The notes below the pieces were generated by a model. That model had not been told where the DNA came from. It searched no databases and saw nothing but the letters and a program-made list of their open reading frames with translations. This document shows, one piece after another, positions 1 through 8,528 of a DNA stretch of 64,000 nucleotides; positions within the stretch are counted from its first letter, which is position 1, and each line of letters starts with the position of its first letter. The stretch covers positions 41,689 through 105,688 of the forward strand of contig NZ_LEKT01000004.1 of the NCBI RefSeq assembly GCF_001045675.1. The letters are read 5' to 3'. Source of the stretch: Megasphaera cerevisiae DSM 20462 (GTDB lineage Bacteria; Bacillota; Negativicutes; Veillonellales; Megasphaeraceae). Made by a program: the position numbers and the translations under genes.

Positions 1-2
1 TC

Positions 3-509
3 ATTTTTGGTTTTACTTTTATGATTTGGAAATATCTTTGCCAGGCTGCCGAAGGAAAAAAAGAAAACTTTGACTTTTCCAATGCTTTCGTCCTGCATGG
101 AGGCGGCTGGAAAAAAATGCAGGATCAGGCCGTCTCTGCAGCAGCCTATAAGGATCGCCTAAAAAATCAATTCAATATTTCCCGCGTCCATAATTATTAC
201 GGTATGACTGAGCAGACAGGCTGCATCTACATGGAATGTGAATACGGCCATCTTCATGCCAGTATTTTTTCCGATATTCTCGTCCGCCAGCCTTCCGATT
301 TCTCCGTCTGCCCGCCTGGACAATCTGGGATTCTCCAGGTCCTGTCCCCTATGGCTGTATCGTATCCAGGCCATTCCATTCTTACGGAAGATATGGGAAC
401 ACTTCTGGGCACGGACGACTGTCCCTGCGGAAGAAAAGGAAATTATTTCCGCGTCGACGGCCGAATACCGCAGGCCGAAATAAGGGGGTGCAGTGATACT
501 CATGTCTGA
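3..509 (+). CDS. LuxE-like acyl-protein synthetase, C-terminal part
   Basis: The reading frame is open from the first bases, so the gene starts upstream of the window and only about the last 168 residues are seen (the family is usually about 360-380). The visible part carries LuxE-type signatures: LHGGGWKK, then NYYGMTEQTGCIY, which is the YGxTE adenylation motif, and a C-terminal GRIPQAEIRGCSD. In the family this enzyme activates a fatty acid as acyl-AMP and passes the acyl group to LuxC for reduction to the aldehyde. The next gene is LuxC-like and overlaps the 3' end, which supports a fatty acyl reductase pair. No luxAB is present, so light emission is not implied. The substrate is unknown. 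Confidence 0.8.
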   Translation: MFGFTFMIWKYLCQAAEGKKENFDFSNAFVLHGGGWKKMQDQAVSAAAYKDRLKNQFNISRVHNYYGMTEQTGCIYMECEYGHLHASIFSDILVRQPSDFSVCPPGQSGILQVLSPMAVSYPGHSILTEDMGTLLGTDDCPCGRKGNYFRVDGRIPQAEIRGCSDTHV

Positions 510-1686
510 AAAATATACGATTGCCGCTGGCAGGATGCCTACACAGGTCTTTCCCCTGCCGCCATTTTCCCCATTGGTCTTGTCGTTTCTGCAAACACTA
601 TCCCATATGCTGCTCCACAGTCCGCTGGCTCCCGAGGATCCAACCTGGGCCGCACTTGGTTTCTGGCTGCGCTCCAAGCATCTGGAACAGATCAAAAAAG
701 ACATCTTCCGACCGGAAGCACGCCTCGGACGAGGCCTTGTATTTCACATTACACCAGCTAATATGCCAGCTATGTTTGCTTACAGTCTGGTAATTTCCCT
801 GCTTGCCGGCAACGGCAATATTATCCGCATTTCACCGCGTATTGCTCAAAAAGTACAGCCGGTATGCACCCTCATTGATAATCTGCTGAGTCAAAAAACG
901 TTTCGCCGTCTGCAGGAATCCAATGTTTTGCTAATATACGGAAAAGACAAGGAGTTGACAGATACTTTTTCGAACAACTGCGACAGTCGTATTATTTGGG
1001 GCGGAGATGCATCCATCCGGGAAATCCGTACCTCACCGCTGCCGCCGCAGGCCACGGAGATGGTCTTTGCGGATCGGTATTCCATAGCGCTTATAGACAG
1101 TCAAACCATTGATCGATGTACTGACAGCGATCTGCAGCTTTGGGCCCACCGCTTTTATAATGACACCTACGAGATGGATCAAAATGCCTGCTCCAGTCCC
1201 AAGCTTATTTTCTGGCTCACCCAAGATTCAACCGTATATGACCGGGCTCAGCGCCGCTGGTGGCATGCCGTTTCCCAGGCTGCGCAATACTACAATTTAC
1301 CTCCCATCAAGGTAAGTCAAAAATATACCGCTGCATGGCAATTTGCTATGACACATCCTGAAATCCAATCTATCTATCAATTGGGAAATACTGCCTATAT
1401 TTATACCTTAGCCTTTCTGCCCGCTGATATTACAACCTTATCGGGCCTGTTCGGACAATTTTTCCAATATCCTATCTCATCTGCCGCAGAGCTGCTGCCT
1501 TGCCTGAATAAAAAAATACAGACCTTATCGGTTATTGGCGTGGCCCCAGACAAAATCAGGAAAAAGCTTATTGCCGCCGGAGCTGCCGGCATCGACCGCA
1601 TCGTTCCGACGGGCCAGGCCATGGATATGAACGTGATCTGGGACGGCGTAAATATGATACACAGCCTGTCCCGCATCATCGGTTAG
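502..1686 (+). CDS. LuxC-like acyl reductase
   Basis: Protein of about 394 residues resembling the LuxC family of acyl-CoA/acyl-protein reductases, which use NADPH to reduce an activated fatty acid to the aldehyde. Visible signatures are HITPANMPAMFAYS near residue 80 and MDQNACSSPKLIFW near residue 230, where the Cys is the expected acyl-carrying nucleophile. The start is uncertain: AAGGGGG at 482-488 sits 4 bases before a GTG at 493 and 13 before the ATG at 502, and both overlap the end of the LuxE-like gene. Its partner is that upstream gene. The product could be an aldehyde for lipid or secondary-metabolite synthesis; that is inference. Confidence 0.8.
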   Translation: MSEKYTIAAGRMPTQVFPLPPFSPLVLSFLQTLSHMLLHSPLAPEDPTWAALGFWLRSKHLEQIKKDIFRPEARLGRGLVFHITPANMPAMFAYSLVISLLAGNGNIIRISPRIAQKVQPVCTLIDNLLSQKTFRRLQESNVLLIYGKDKELTDTFSNNCDSRIIWGGDASIREIRTSPLPPQATEMVFADRYSIALIDSQTIDRCTDSDLQLWAHRFYNDTYEMDQNACSSPKLIFWLTQDSTVYDRAQRRWWHAVSQAAQYYNLPPIKVSQKYTAAWQFAMTHPEIQSIYQLGNTAYIYTLAFLPADITTLSGLFGQFFQYPISSAAELLPCLNKKIQTLSVIGVAPDKIRKKLIAAGAAGIDRIVPTGQAMDMNVIWDGVNMIHSLSRIIG

Positions 1687-1700
1687 GAGGTCTTATTGCA

Positions 1701-3113
1701 ATGTATTTCTTCGATAAAAATTCAGCTTTTGATCGCAATCCCTTATTTACAGATTCACACCATACCGTCTTGTACCACGATTGGTACTGCCACGCCGACG
1801 CGCTGCACAGTTTGCTGCGCCCCCGGTCCCTGGCCGCTGTCATATGCCACAATACAATGGGATCGGCGTTATCCTATCTGGCTTGTCTGCAGAACCGCAT
1901 CGTTCCCCTTCTCATCGACAGCAAAATGGATGCGAAACTCATGGAGCGTCTCCTCGGCATATACGAACCCGAATATATCTTTAAACCGGCCTCTGCCGTT
2001 CATCCTTTATACACGATGGAGGACTATGGCGTATACCGGCACAGCCGGCAAAAACATGAGCTGTATCCGGAACTGGCCTTACTGCTGACCACCTCCGGCA
2101 GTACAGGCAGCCCCAAGCTGGTACGGCAAAGCTATGCCAATATCCAGTCCAATGCAGCTGCCATCGCTTCATACCTATCGCTGACATCCCAACAGCGGCC
2201 TGTCTCCTCGCTGCCTATGCATTATACCTTCGGCTTATCCGTAATCAACAGTCATATTTTTTGCGGCGCTGCCGAATATCTGACAGAGGACACGGTATTT
2301 GACGAAGCCTTTTGGAAATTTTGCCGGCAGTATCGCATTACTTCCCTGGCCGGCGTCCCCTTTACCTACGAATGCCTGAAACGAATTGGTTTTACCGGCA
2401 TGGATCTGCCAGATCTGACGCTGCTGCTGCAAGCCGGCGGCAAGCTGTCCAAACGGCTGCAACAGGAATACGGCACCTTTGCCGCCGCAGCCGGCAAAAA
2501 ATTTATCATCATGTACGGCCAGACAGAGGCAACGGCCCGCATGTCATACCTTCCTGCTGACGCATGTCTCAAAAAAATTGGCAGTATCGGCATTGCCATT
2601 CCCGGCGGCACCTTCCACATCATGGAAAACGAGCACACAGAAATCACCGCGCCTGATACAATCGGTGAACTGTGCTATGACGGCACCAATGTCACGTTAG
2701 GCTACGCATCCGGCCCCAGTGATCTGCGTCTTGGCGATATGCGTCATGGGCGCCTCTGGACCGGTGACATGGCCTATCAAGACGCCGACGGTTTTTATTA
2801 CATTACAGGACGCAAAAAGCGATTCGTAAAAATCACGGGCAGTCGTGTCAATCTGGATGAAATTGAACAACTTTTTAAAAACGCCTTTGCCGGCAGCGAC
2901 TTTGCCTGCGCCGGCGAGGATGATGACATATGGCTGTTTACAACCATGCCGGCCGCCGCAGGCCCTGAACTGGAAGATTTTTTCTTTAAGAAAACAAAGC
3001 TCCATCCTTCTTGTCTGACCCTTCGTGCCGTTGCCGCGATTCCCAAAAACTCATCCGGCAAAACACAATATAAAAAATTACAAAATTTTATACAACAAGG
3101 AGGCTCCGCATGA
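1701..3113 (+). CDS. AMP-forming acyl/aryl ligase (ANL superfamily)
   Basis: Adenylate-forming enzyme of 470 residues with the full set of ANL motifs: LTTSGSTGSPK (P-loop, about residue 130), MYGQTEATARMS (A5), LWTGDMAYQDADGFYY (A7), GRKKRFVKITGSRVNLDE (hinge) and the C-terminal PKNSSGKTQYKKL with the catalytic Lys. It should activate a carboxylic acid with ATP as acyl-AMP and transfer it to CoA or a carrier protein. It is shorter than typical fatty acyl-CoA ligases (over 500 residues). A clear ribosome site TAGGAGG precedes the ATG. It lies 14 bases after the LuxC-like gene and its TGA overlaps the rpoN start (ATGA), so all four genes are one operon. The substrate is not deducible. Confidence 0.85.
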   Translation: MYFFDKNSAFDRNPLFTDSHHTVLYHDWYCHADALHSLLRPRSLAAVICHNTMGSALSYLACLQNRIVPLLIDSKMDAKLMERLLGIYEPEYIFKPASAVHPLYTMEDYGVYRHSRQKHELYPELALLLTTSGSTGSPKLVRQSYANIQSNAAAIASYLSLTSQQRPVSSLPMHYTFGLSVINSHIFCGAAEYLTEDTVFDEAFWKFCRQYRITSLAGVPFTYECLKRIGFTGMDLPDLTLLLQAGGKLSKRLQQEYGTFAAAAGKKFIIMYGQTEATARMSYLPADACLKKIGSIGIAIPGGTFHIMENEHTEITAPDTIGELCYDGTNVTLGYASGPSDLRLGDMRHGRLWTGDMAYQDADGFYYITGRKKRFVKITGSRVNLDEIEQLFKNAFAGSDFACAGEDDDIWLFTTMPAAAGPELEDFFFKKTKLHPSCLTLRAVAAIPKNSSGKTQYKKLQNFIQQGGSA

Positions 3114-4375
3114 ATCTCCATACAACGTTGATTCAGGAACAACTCCAAAAATTATCGCTGAATCAAATACAATCATTAGAAATTTTAGCTATGCCTACTG
3201 ATGCCCTGCACGACCTGCTGCAAAAGGAGTCAGAAGAAAATCCGTTTATGGAATATCAACCATCATCCGTTCACGAAGGTGCTTCTGAATTTTTGAAATT
3301 CATAGCTGCTCCGGAACAGGATATGGTCAAAAACTTCATTATAGAACAACTCAACCCGCAGGAATTCAGCCGGCCGGCCTGGGGGCTCCTGAACTACCTG
3401 GCTCAATGCGTTGACGACAAAGGCTTTCTCACCATTACAGAAGCAGAACTATCCTCCCGTGTGCCGCTGCCGCCAGGTCTTTTTTCATCCTGTCTGAAAA
3501 AACTCCAGGCACTCCAGCCCGCCGGTATTGGCGCCGCAACCGTCCCGGAATGTCTGAAGCTTCAGCTTAGCCGGTCTCACCGGCTTACACCGCTGCTGGC
3601 CACCATCATTGATCATCATTTATCCGACATTGCCAGCAATAATCTCCATGCCATTTGTCACGCTCTGGGTATCTGTAAAAAAGAAATTGCCGCTGCCGTA
3701 ATGTGTATTAAATCCTTGAATCCCTCTCCACTGAAAGGCTTATTCGAAGAAGCTTCATCCTATGTCGTCCCTGACGTCATCATCCGTCAGACAGCAACAG
3801 ACCATGAAATCATCCTTAACGATTCATGGATAGCCTCCTACTCCATGAGTGACTACTATGTCAATATGATGCATGCCTCGACAGACCCGAATATAAAAGC
3901 CTATTTTCAGGCCAAATATGACCGCTGCTACATGCTGCTGCATAACATCGAACGCCGCCGCAGAACCCTGATCGCGCTGACCGACGCCATTTGGGAATGG
4001 CAGCGCGATTATATCCGGCAAACACACGTTGTTCGTCCCATGACCTTAAAAGATATTTCCCAGAAGACTGGCTTTCATATTTCGACTATCAGCCGTTCTA
4101 CTAAAGATAAATACCTTCAGACTCCCTGGCGGACGCTCCCATTTAAAGCATTATTCCAACAGCCTTTGCAAAAAAAGAACAGTGATATTTCAAAGGATAG
4201 TATCAAACATACCTTGAAAAATCTGATTACGACAGAAAATCCCGAATGTCCGTACAGCGATCTGCAGCTTGTACAGCTCCTGTCACAGCAGTATTGCCTT
4301 CCCATTTCACGGCGGGTCGTTCAAAAATACCGTAATTCACTCCATATTCCCAATTCATATGAAAGAAAATTATAA
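3110..4375 (+). CDS. rpoN: RNA polymerase sigma-54 factor
   Basis: Sigma-54 of 421 residues. Region I is the Gln/Leu-rich start (LIQEQLQKLSLNQIQSLEIL), followed by the core-binding region, a helix-turn-helix (MTLKDISQKTGFHISTISRS, about residue 305) and a C-terminal RpoN box (ISRRVVQKYRNSLHIP) that contacts the -24 element. Sigma-54 needs an AAA+ activator to open promoters, and one is encoded next (4564). The start overlaps the previous stop as ATGA with AAGGAGG upstream, so rpoN is translationally coupled to the ligase gene. An rpoN tied to LuxC/LuxE-type genes is unusual. Confidence 0.95.
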   Translation: MNLHTTLIQEQLQKLSLNQIQSLEILAMPTDALHDLLQKESEENPFMEYQPSSVHEGASEFLKFIAAPEQDMVKNFIIEQLNPQEFSRPAWGLLNYLAQCVDDKGFLTITEAELSSRVPLPPGLFSSCLKKLQALQPAGIGAATVPECLKLQLSRSHRLTPLLATIIDHHLSDIASNNLHAICHALGICKKEIAAAVMCIKSLNPSPLKGLFEEASSYVVPDVIIRQTATDHEIILNDSWIASYSMSDYYVNMMHASTDPNIKAYFQAKYDRCYMLLHNIERRRRTLIALTDAIWEWQRDYIRQTHVVRPMTLKDISQKTGFHISTISRSTKDKYLQTPWRTLPFKALFQQPLQKKNSDISKDSIKHTLKNLITTENPECPYSDLQLVQLLSQQYCLPISRRVVQKYRNSLHIPNSYERKL

Positions 4376-4455
4376 ATATCATTGTGTTACACAACGGTGC
4401 TGAGAAACTGTGGAAACAAATATGGCAATTATGCCCGGGTACCCTCCACAAAAGC

Positions 4456-4484
4456 TTGACACCGTCTTTTTTTCATAGGATACT
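4456..4484 (+). promoter_or_regulatory. Sigma-70-type promoter for the PAS activator gene
   Basis: TTGACA at 4456-4461, a 17-base spacer and GATACT at 4479-4484, about 80 bases before the ATG at 4564. This separates the activator from the rpoN operon. A 13-base palindrome TTGTGTTACACAA lies at 4382-4394 just after rpoN; its role is unknown. Confidence 0.6.
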
Positions 4485-4563
4485 TGTATAAAGCGCAATA
4501 CACTATGATTTCGGCAATATGCATCCTGTATATCAAACATACTGAAAGGAGTTGAGGCCCACC

Positions 4564-6003
4564 ATGGGAACCAAGGAAATCTTCTCAACCGTCGATGAGG
4601 CGGCCGAACGGCTAAACGCGATTATTGAGCATTCCTTTGATGGCATTTACATTACGGACAAGGACGCCAATACCATCCGAATCAATCATGCCTATGAAGA
4701 AATTACCGGTTTGAAAAAAGAAGAAGTACTGGGAAAAAATATGGTCGATTTAGTCAATCAAAAACTGATATCCCAATCCGGCACGTTAAGCGTTATCAGA
4801 ACAAAAGCCCCCATCACATTGCAGCAGCGCTTCAAATCGGGAAAAGAAGCACTGATCACCAGCTCGCCTATTTTTGACAAAAACGGCGAGTTGGTCATGG
4901 TCGTAACCAACGTACGTGATCTTACGGAGATTTATAACCTGAAAGAGGCTGTGCAGGAAAAAACAGAAACGCTTGAACGGCTCCGGCTGGAACTGGAGCA
5001 TATCCAATCGCCGGTAACAGAGCAGGAACTTATCATCAAAGATGAATCCTCCTTATCATCATTACTGCTGGCTAACCGCGTCGCACCTATGGATACAACG
5101 GTCATGCTGCTGGGAGAAACGGGGGTAGGTAAGGAAGTCATGGCCCGCTATATTTACCAGCACAGTCAGCGTGCCAAAAACAGCTTTATCAAGGTCAACT
5201 GCGGGGCTATTCCCGAAAGCCTCATTGAAAGCGAACTATTTGGCTACGAAAGCGGCGCCTTTACGGGAGCCAGCCGGGGCGGAAAAATCGGGCTATTTGA
5301 ACTGGCCGACAAAGGGACCCTGTTCCTCGACGAAATCGGCGAACTGCCAAAGGACATGCAGGTCAAGCTGCTGCGGGCCTTGCAGGAGCAGGAAATCATG
5401 CGCATCGGCAGCACAAAACCCGTAAAAATCGATACCCGCATTATCGCTGCTACCAACCGTAACCTGGAGGACATGGTAAAAAATGGCCAATTCCGCGAAG
5501 ACTTATACTACCGCCTCACCGTATTTCCTATTTCCATTCCGCCGCTGCGGTTCCGAAAAAAAGATATTACTCCATTGGCCCTGTCCTTTCTGGACAAGCT
5601 GAATCAAAAATATAATTTTAAAAAGTTTTTCACCCAGATTTCGATTCAGCTTTTAAATGAATATACGTGGCCAGGCAATATCCGCGAATTGAAAAACATC
5701 GTAGAACGAGCCATTATCATCAGCGCCGGCGACGAAATCAAGCCAGAAGATCTGCATTTATTGCATCAACCCAAGCCTATCGTTATTGTAGAAGAAAAAG
5801 CAATCTGTCCGTCGGACAGCCCTGCCGTCACACCGGCAGAATTGCCTCAGGACCTCAGTGAGGCGCTGTCCAAAATCGAATATACCTACCTTACTATGGC
5901 TTACAAAAAATACGGCAATGTCCGGGATGCCGCCCGCGCCTTGAAAATCACGCCGTCTACGTTTGTACGAAAGCGCAAACGATATGAAGAAACGCTCCAA
6001 TAA
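4564..6003 (+). CDS. Sigma-54-dependent transcriptional activator with PAS domain
   Basis: Enhancer-binding protein of about 479 residues. An N-terminal PAS domain (about residues 15-120) is followed by a short coiled linker, a central AAA+ domain with Walker A GETGVGKE, the sigma-54 contact loop GAFTGA, Walker B TLFLDEIGEL and the arginine-finger region, then a C-terminal Fis-type helix-turn-helix (NVRDAARALKITPSTFVRK). It should hydrolyse ATP to open sigma-54 promoters in response to a ligand or redox signal sensed by PAS. The ATG at 4564 is preferred (GAGG 6 bases upstream) over a TTG at 4552. Its targets are unknown: no convincing -24/-12 promoter (TGGCAC-N5-TTGC) was found nearby. Confidence 0.92.
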   Translation: MGTKEIFSTVDEAAERLNAIIEHSFDGIYITDKDANTIRINHAYEEITGLKKEEVLGKNMVDLVNQKLISQSGTLSVIRTKAPITLQQRFKSGKEALITSSPIFDKNGELVMVVTNVRDLTEIYNLKEAVQEKTETLERLRLELEHIQSPVTEQELIIKDESSLSSLLLANRVAPMDTTVMLLGETGVGKEVMARYIYQHSQRAKNSFIKVNCGAIPESLIESELFGYESGAFTGASRGGKIGLFELADKGTLFLDEIGELPKDMQVKLLRALQEQEIMRIGSTKPVKIDTRIIAATNRNLEDMVKNGQFREDLYYRLTVFPISIPPLRFRKKDITPLALSFLDKLNQKYNFKKFFTQISIQLLNEYTWPGNIRELKNIVERAIIISAGDEIKPEDLHLLHQPKPIVIVEEKAICPSDSPAVTPAELPQDLSEALSKIEYTYLTMAYKKYGNVRDAARALKITPSTFVRKRKRYEETLQ

Positions 6004-6060
6004 TATTTTGAATTGTCAAAAAACGCTGTTATTTTTTAACTTACTCTCAAATATATCTAA

Positions 6061-6089
6061 TTGACATATGTCATTTATACTTCTATAAT
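6061..6089 (+). promoter_or_regulatory. Consensus sigma-70 promoter for the DUF134/Mrp operon
   Basis: Perfect TTGACA (6061-6066), 17-base spacer, perfect TATAAT (6084-6089), followed by GGAAAGGAGAGG about 10 bases before the ATG at 6120. Confidence 0.85.
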
Positions 6090-6119
6090 AATACTGACCG
6101 CTGGAAAGGAGAGGATTCC

Positions 6120-6470
6120 ATGCCAAGACCACAACGGTGCCGCCGAGTCTGTTCCCTGCCCAAGACAGGAGAGTTTGCTCCTTCAGGCTGTACAGACAAC
6201 ACAGCTATTATCATGGGAATCGATGAATACGAAGTAATCCGCCTCATCGACTGGATCGGGCTGACACAGGAGCAATGTGCCGCTCAGATCAACGTATCCC
6301 GCACCACCGTGACCGGGATTTACGATTCGGCACGGCGCAAGCTGGCTGATGCTCTGGTGCATGGAAAACGACTGCTTATCGAAGGCGGACACATCGAACT
6401 TTGCAAACATGCCGGCTCATGCTGCCATACGTGCTGCCATGCCGGAAAAAGCATCCATAAAGGAGAATGA
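6120..6470 (+). CDS. DUF134 family helix-turn-helix protein
   Basis: Protein of 116 residues beginning MPRPQRCRRVC, typical of DUF134 proteins. The middle (about residues 40-75: EYEVIRLIDWIGLTQEQCA then INVSRTTVTGIYDSARRKLA) is a sigma-region-4-like helix-turn-helix. The C-terminus is rich in Cys and His (SCCHTCCHAGK), suggesting a metal or Fe-S site. Family members are commonly next to NifX/Mrp-type genes, as here, where the stop overlaps the region before the Mrp ATPase start. A role in regulating or assisting metal-cluster handling is inference. Confidence 0.8.
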   Translation: MPRPQRCRRVCSLPKTGEFAPSGCTDNTAIIMGIDEYEVIRLIDWIGLTQEQCAAQINVSRTTVTGIYDSARRKLADALVHGKRLLIEGGHIELCKHAGSCCHTCCHAGKSIHKGE

Positions 6471-6475
6471 TATTC

Positions 6476-7318
6476 ATGAGTGAAAATTGTAGTCATGACT
6501 GTTCCGACTGCGGCAGCAGCTGCAGCAGCCGTACACAGCCGCAGAGTCTGCTGGCTGCCCCGCATGCGGGAACACATGTAAAGCATGTCATTGCTGTTGT
6601 CAGCGGCAAAGGCGGCGTCGGCAAATCTCTCGTCACTTCGCTGATGGCCGTACAAATGCAGCGCCGGGGCTTTAAAACAGCGATTTTAGACGCTGATATT
6701 ACAGGGCCTTCTATCCCCAAAGCGTTTGGCATCACCAGCCACGCTACAGGTGACGAAAAGGGTATTTTTCCGGTAGCCACCAAAACGGGTATTGAAATCA
6801 TGTCTATGAACCTGCTGCTGGAAGATGCTGCCGCCCCTGTCGTATGGCGCGGCCCTGTCATTTCTGGGGCTGTCAAACAATTTTGGACGGATGTAATCTG
6901 GGGCGATATTGATTATATGTTTGTCGATATGCCGCCGGGCACCGGTGACGTTCCCCTCACGGTATTCCAATCTCTGCCGGTAGACGGTATTCTCGTCATC
7001 ACCTCCCCGCAGGAACTGGTATCTATGATCGTCGAAAAAGCCCTCAAAATGTCTGAAATCATGCACGTTCCGGTACTGGGCCTCGTTGAAAACATGAGCT
7101 ATTTTGAATGTCCGGACTGTCATTCCAAGCACGAAATCTTCGGTCCCAGCCACGTGGAAGAATCTGCTGTAAAATATGAAATTCCCCATACAGCAAAGCT
7201 TCCTATGGATCCGAAGTTTGCCTACCATTGTGATAAAGGCGATATCGAAAGCTTTCCGGCAGACTACCTGAATGATACGGCGGCGTATCTGGAAGGGATC
7301 TTTGGAAAAGGAAAATAA
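6476..7318 (+). CDS. Mrp/NBP35-type P-loop ATPase, Fe-S carrier
   Basis: Cytosolic ATPase of 280 residues with a deviant Walker A VSGKGGVGKS (about residue 44), Walker B-like MFVDMPPGTGD and a C-terminal CPDC metal-binding pair (about residue 210) typical of Mrp/ApbC scaffolds that bind and transfer [4Fe-4S] clusters. The N-terminus adds a Cys-rich tail (SENCSHDCSDCGSSCSS). The start at 6476 is chosen because AGGAG at 6461-6465 is 10 bases upstream; an in-frame ATG at 6467 is too close. It is in an operon with DUF134. Confidence 0.88.
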   Translation: MSENCSHDCSDCGSSCSSRTQPQSLLAAPHAGTHVKHVIAVVSGKGGVGKSLVTSLMAVQMQRRGFKTAILDADITGPSIPKAFGITSHATGDEKGIFPVATKTGIEIMSMNLLLEDAAAPVVWRGPVISGAVKQFWTDVIWGDIDYMFVDMPPGTGDVPLTVFQSLPVDGILVITSPQELVSMIVEKALKMSEIMHVPVLGLVENMSYFECPDCHSKHEIFGPSHVEESAVKYEIPHTAKLPMDPKFAYHCDKGDIESFPADYLNDTAAYLEGIFGKGK

Positions 7319-7328
7319 AGAATAAAAC

Positions 7329-7376
7329 AAAAAGCAGCTTGCTTGCAGGATATACCTTACAAACAAGCTGCTTTTT
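7329..7376. terminator. Bidirectional intrinsic terminator
   Basis: Arms AAAGCAGCTTG (7331-7341) and CAAGCTGCTTT (7364-7374) flanked by A and T runs, between the convergent Mrp and nagZ genes. Confidence 0.8.
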
Positions 7377-7379
7377 TCT

Positions 7380-8528
7380 TTATCTTAATTTCGTCCGCAC
7401 AATACGCATTACTTTTTCGTCTGCCAGCCTTTGAAATTCCGGGTCTGTTTTATATGCCTGCAGCATCCCCTCAAAGGTTTCTTTTTCATGCCCGTAATCA
7501 TGGCATACGAGGACTATATCCGCTCCGGCCTTAATAGCCATGACCCCCATATCGGAGAAAGCGTAATGTTTGGCCATCGCCCCCATTTCCATATCATCAG
7601 ACAAGATCAGCCCTTGATAACCGCAAGTACCGCGCAGGATATCTGTCATGATACGCCGCGATACACAAGCTGGCCACTCCGGATCCAGCGCAGGAAAAGT
7701 CACGTTGGATACCATCACGAACGCATTCGCTGCTTCTTTACGCCGTATCAGATCGGCAAACGGCTTGATATCTTGCTGACGCAGTTCTTCCGCATCAGCT
7801 TGTACACGATCGCCATCAATATGGGGATCCGTTTTAACCTTGCCGATACCAGGGAAATGCTTGAGCGCGCACCACACCTGACTGTCCCTATATCCCTGAC
7901 AAGCCTGAGCGGCAAATTCCGTAACTACACCCGGGTCCGTACTGTATGATCGTTCTGCCGGTGAATCCAAATCAACAACCGGTGCCAGATTGACGTTGAT
8001 CCCCAAATCATGCAGTGTTTTCCCCGTAAGGATCGCCCATTTTCGAGCCGCCGCCGGATCGCCGGTCCTGCCGATGTCTTCTTCGCTGGGAATTGCGGGA
8101 AATGATCCTCGCATTCGCAACACTCGTCCGCCCTCCTGATCCAGCGCTATAAAAGGCAGGACTCCGCTATGCATTTCAATGCGCTGACGCAGTTCCTTCG
8201 TCAGCTTCCTGACTTGCACCGGAGAGACCATATTCCGGTCAAAAAATATAATGTTCCCGGCAGGACATCGGGCTAACTGCTGTGCGGCGGCAATATCCAG
8301 TTCCGGTCCCATAATACCAATCATCATCAGCTGCCCAACCCGCTCCTCCGGTGTCATGGCTGCAACAGCAGCCGCCGCCTTATCAGCACCGGCAGCCGCT
8401 GACGACACAGACGTTCTGCTTGGCGCCTCCGTCTGTCCCAATAGGAAAAAAGCATAGGCCAGCACTCCTGCCAGAAGAAGGCCGCTAATAAAAAGAACCG
8501 GCAGGACACGCTTAGTGAGTCGCTTCAT
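7380..8528 (-). CDS. nagZ: Glycoside hydrolase family 3 beta-N-acetylhexosaminidase
   Basis: Protein of 382 residues with an N-terminal membrane anchor (about residues 7-28) and a GH3 domain. Signatures include ALDQEGGRVLRM, the active-site loop KHFPGIGKVKTDPHID and LSDDMEMGAM with the presumed catalytic Asp. NagZ-type enzymes remove beta-linked GlcNAc from muropeptides or chitooligosaccharides. The anchor suggests action on the outer face of the inner membrane rather than in the cytosol as in enteric bacteria. The ATG at 8528 overlaps the 3' end of nagA by 17 bases, so the two are co-transcribed; the longer frame would need a TTG at 8549. Its product could feed NagA after phosphorylation. 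Confidence 0.9.
   Translation of the reverse strand: MKRLTKRVLPVLFISGLLLAGVLAYAFFLLGQTEAPSRTSVSSAAAGADKAAAAVAAMTPEERVGQLMMIGIMGPELDIAAAQQLARCPAGNIIFFDRNMVSPVQVRKLTKELRQRIEMHSGVLPFIALDQEGGRVLRMRGSFPAIPSEEDIGRTGDPAAARKWAILTGKTLHDLGINVNLAPVVDLDSPAERSYSTDPGVVTEFAAQACQGYRDSQVWCALKHFPGIGKVKTDPHIDGDRVQADAEELRQQDIKPFADLIRRKEAANAFVMVSNVTFPALDPEWPACVSRRIMTDILRGTCGYQGLILSDDMEMGAMAKHYAFSDMGVMAIKAGADIVLVCHDYGHEKETFEGMLQAYKTDPEFQRLADEKVMRIVRTKLR

Noticed and set aside
159..704. Long opposite-strand open frame over the LuxE/LuxC-type genes (181 residues)
   Set aside because: It is a shadow of the two well-supported plus-strand genes, with no ribosome site or recognisable domain.
3..1686. Bioluminescence operon
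   Set aside because: LuxC- and LuxE-like genes are present, but no luxAB luciferase genes are seen and the organism is probably an anaerobe.
6686..7366. Opposite-strand open frame over the Mrp gene (226 residues)
   Set aside because: It mirrors the Mrp coding frame and has no independent support.
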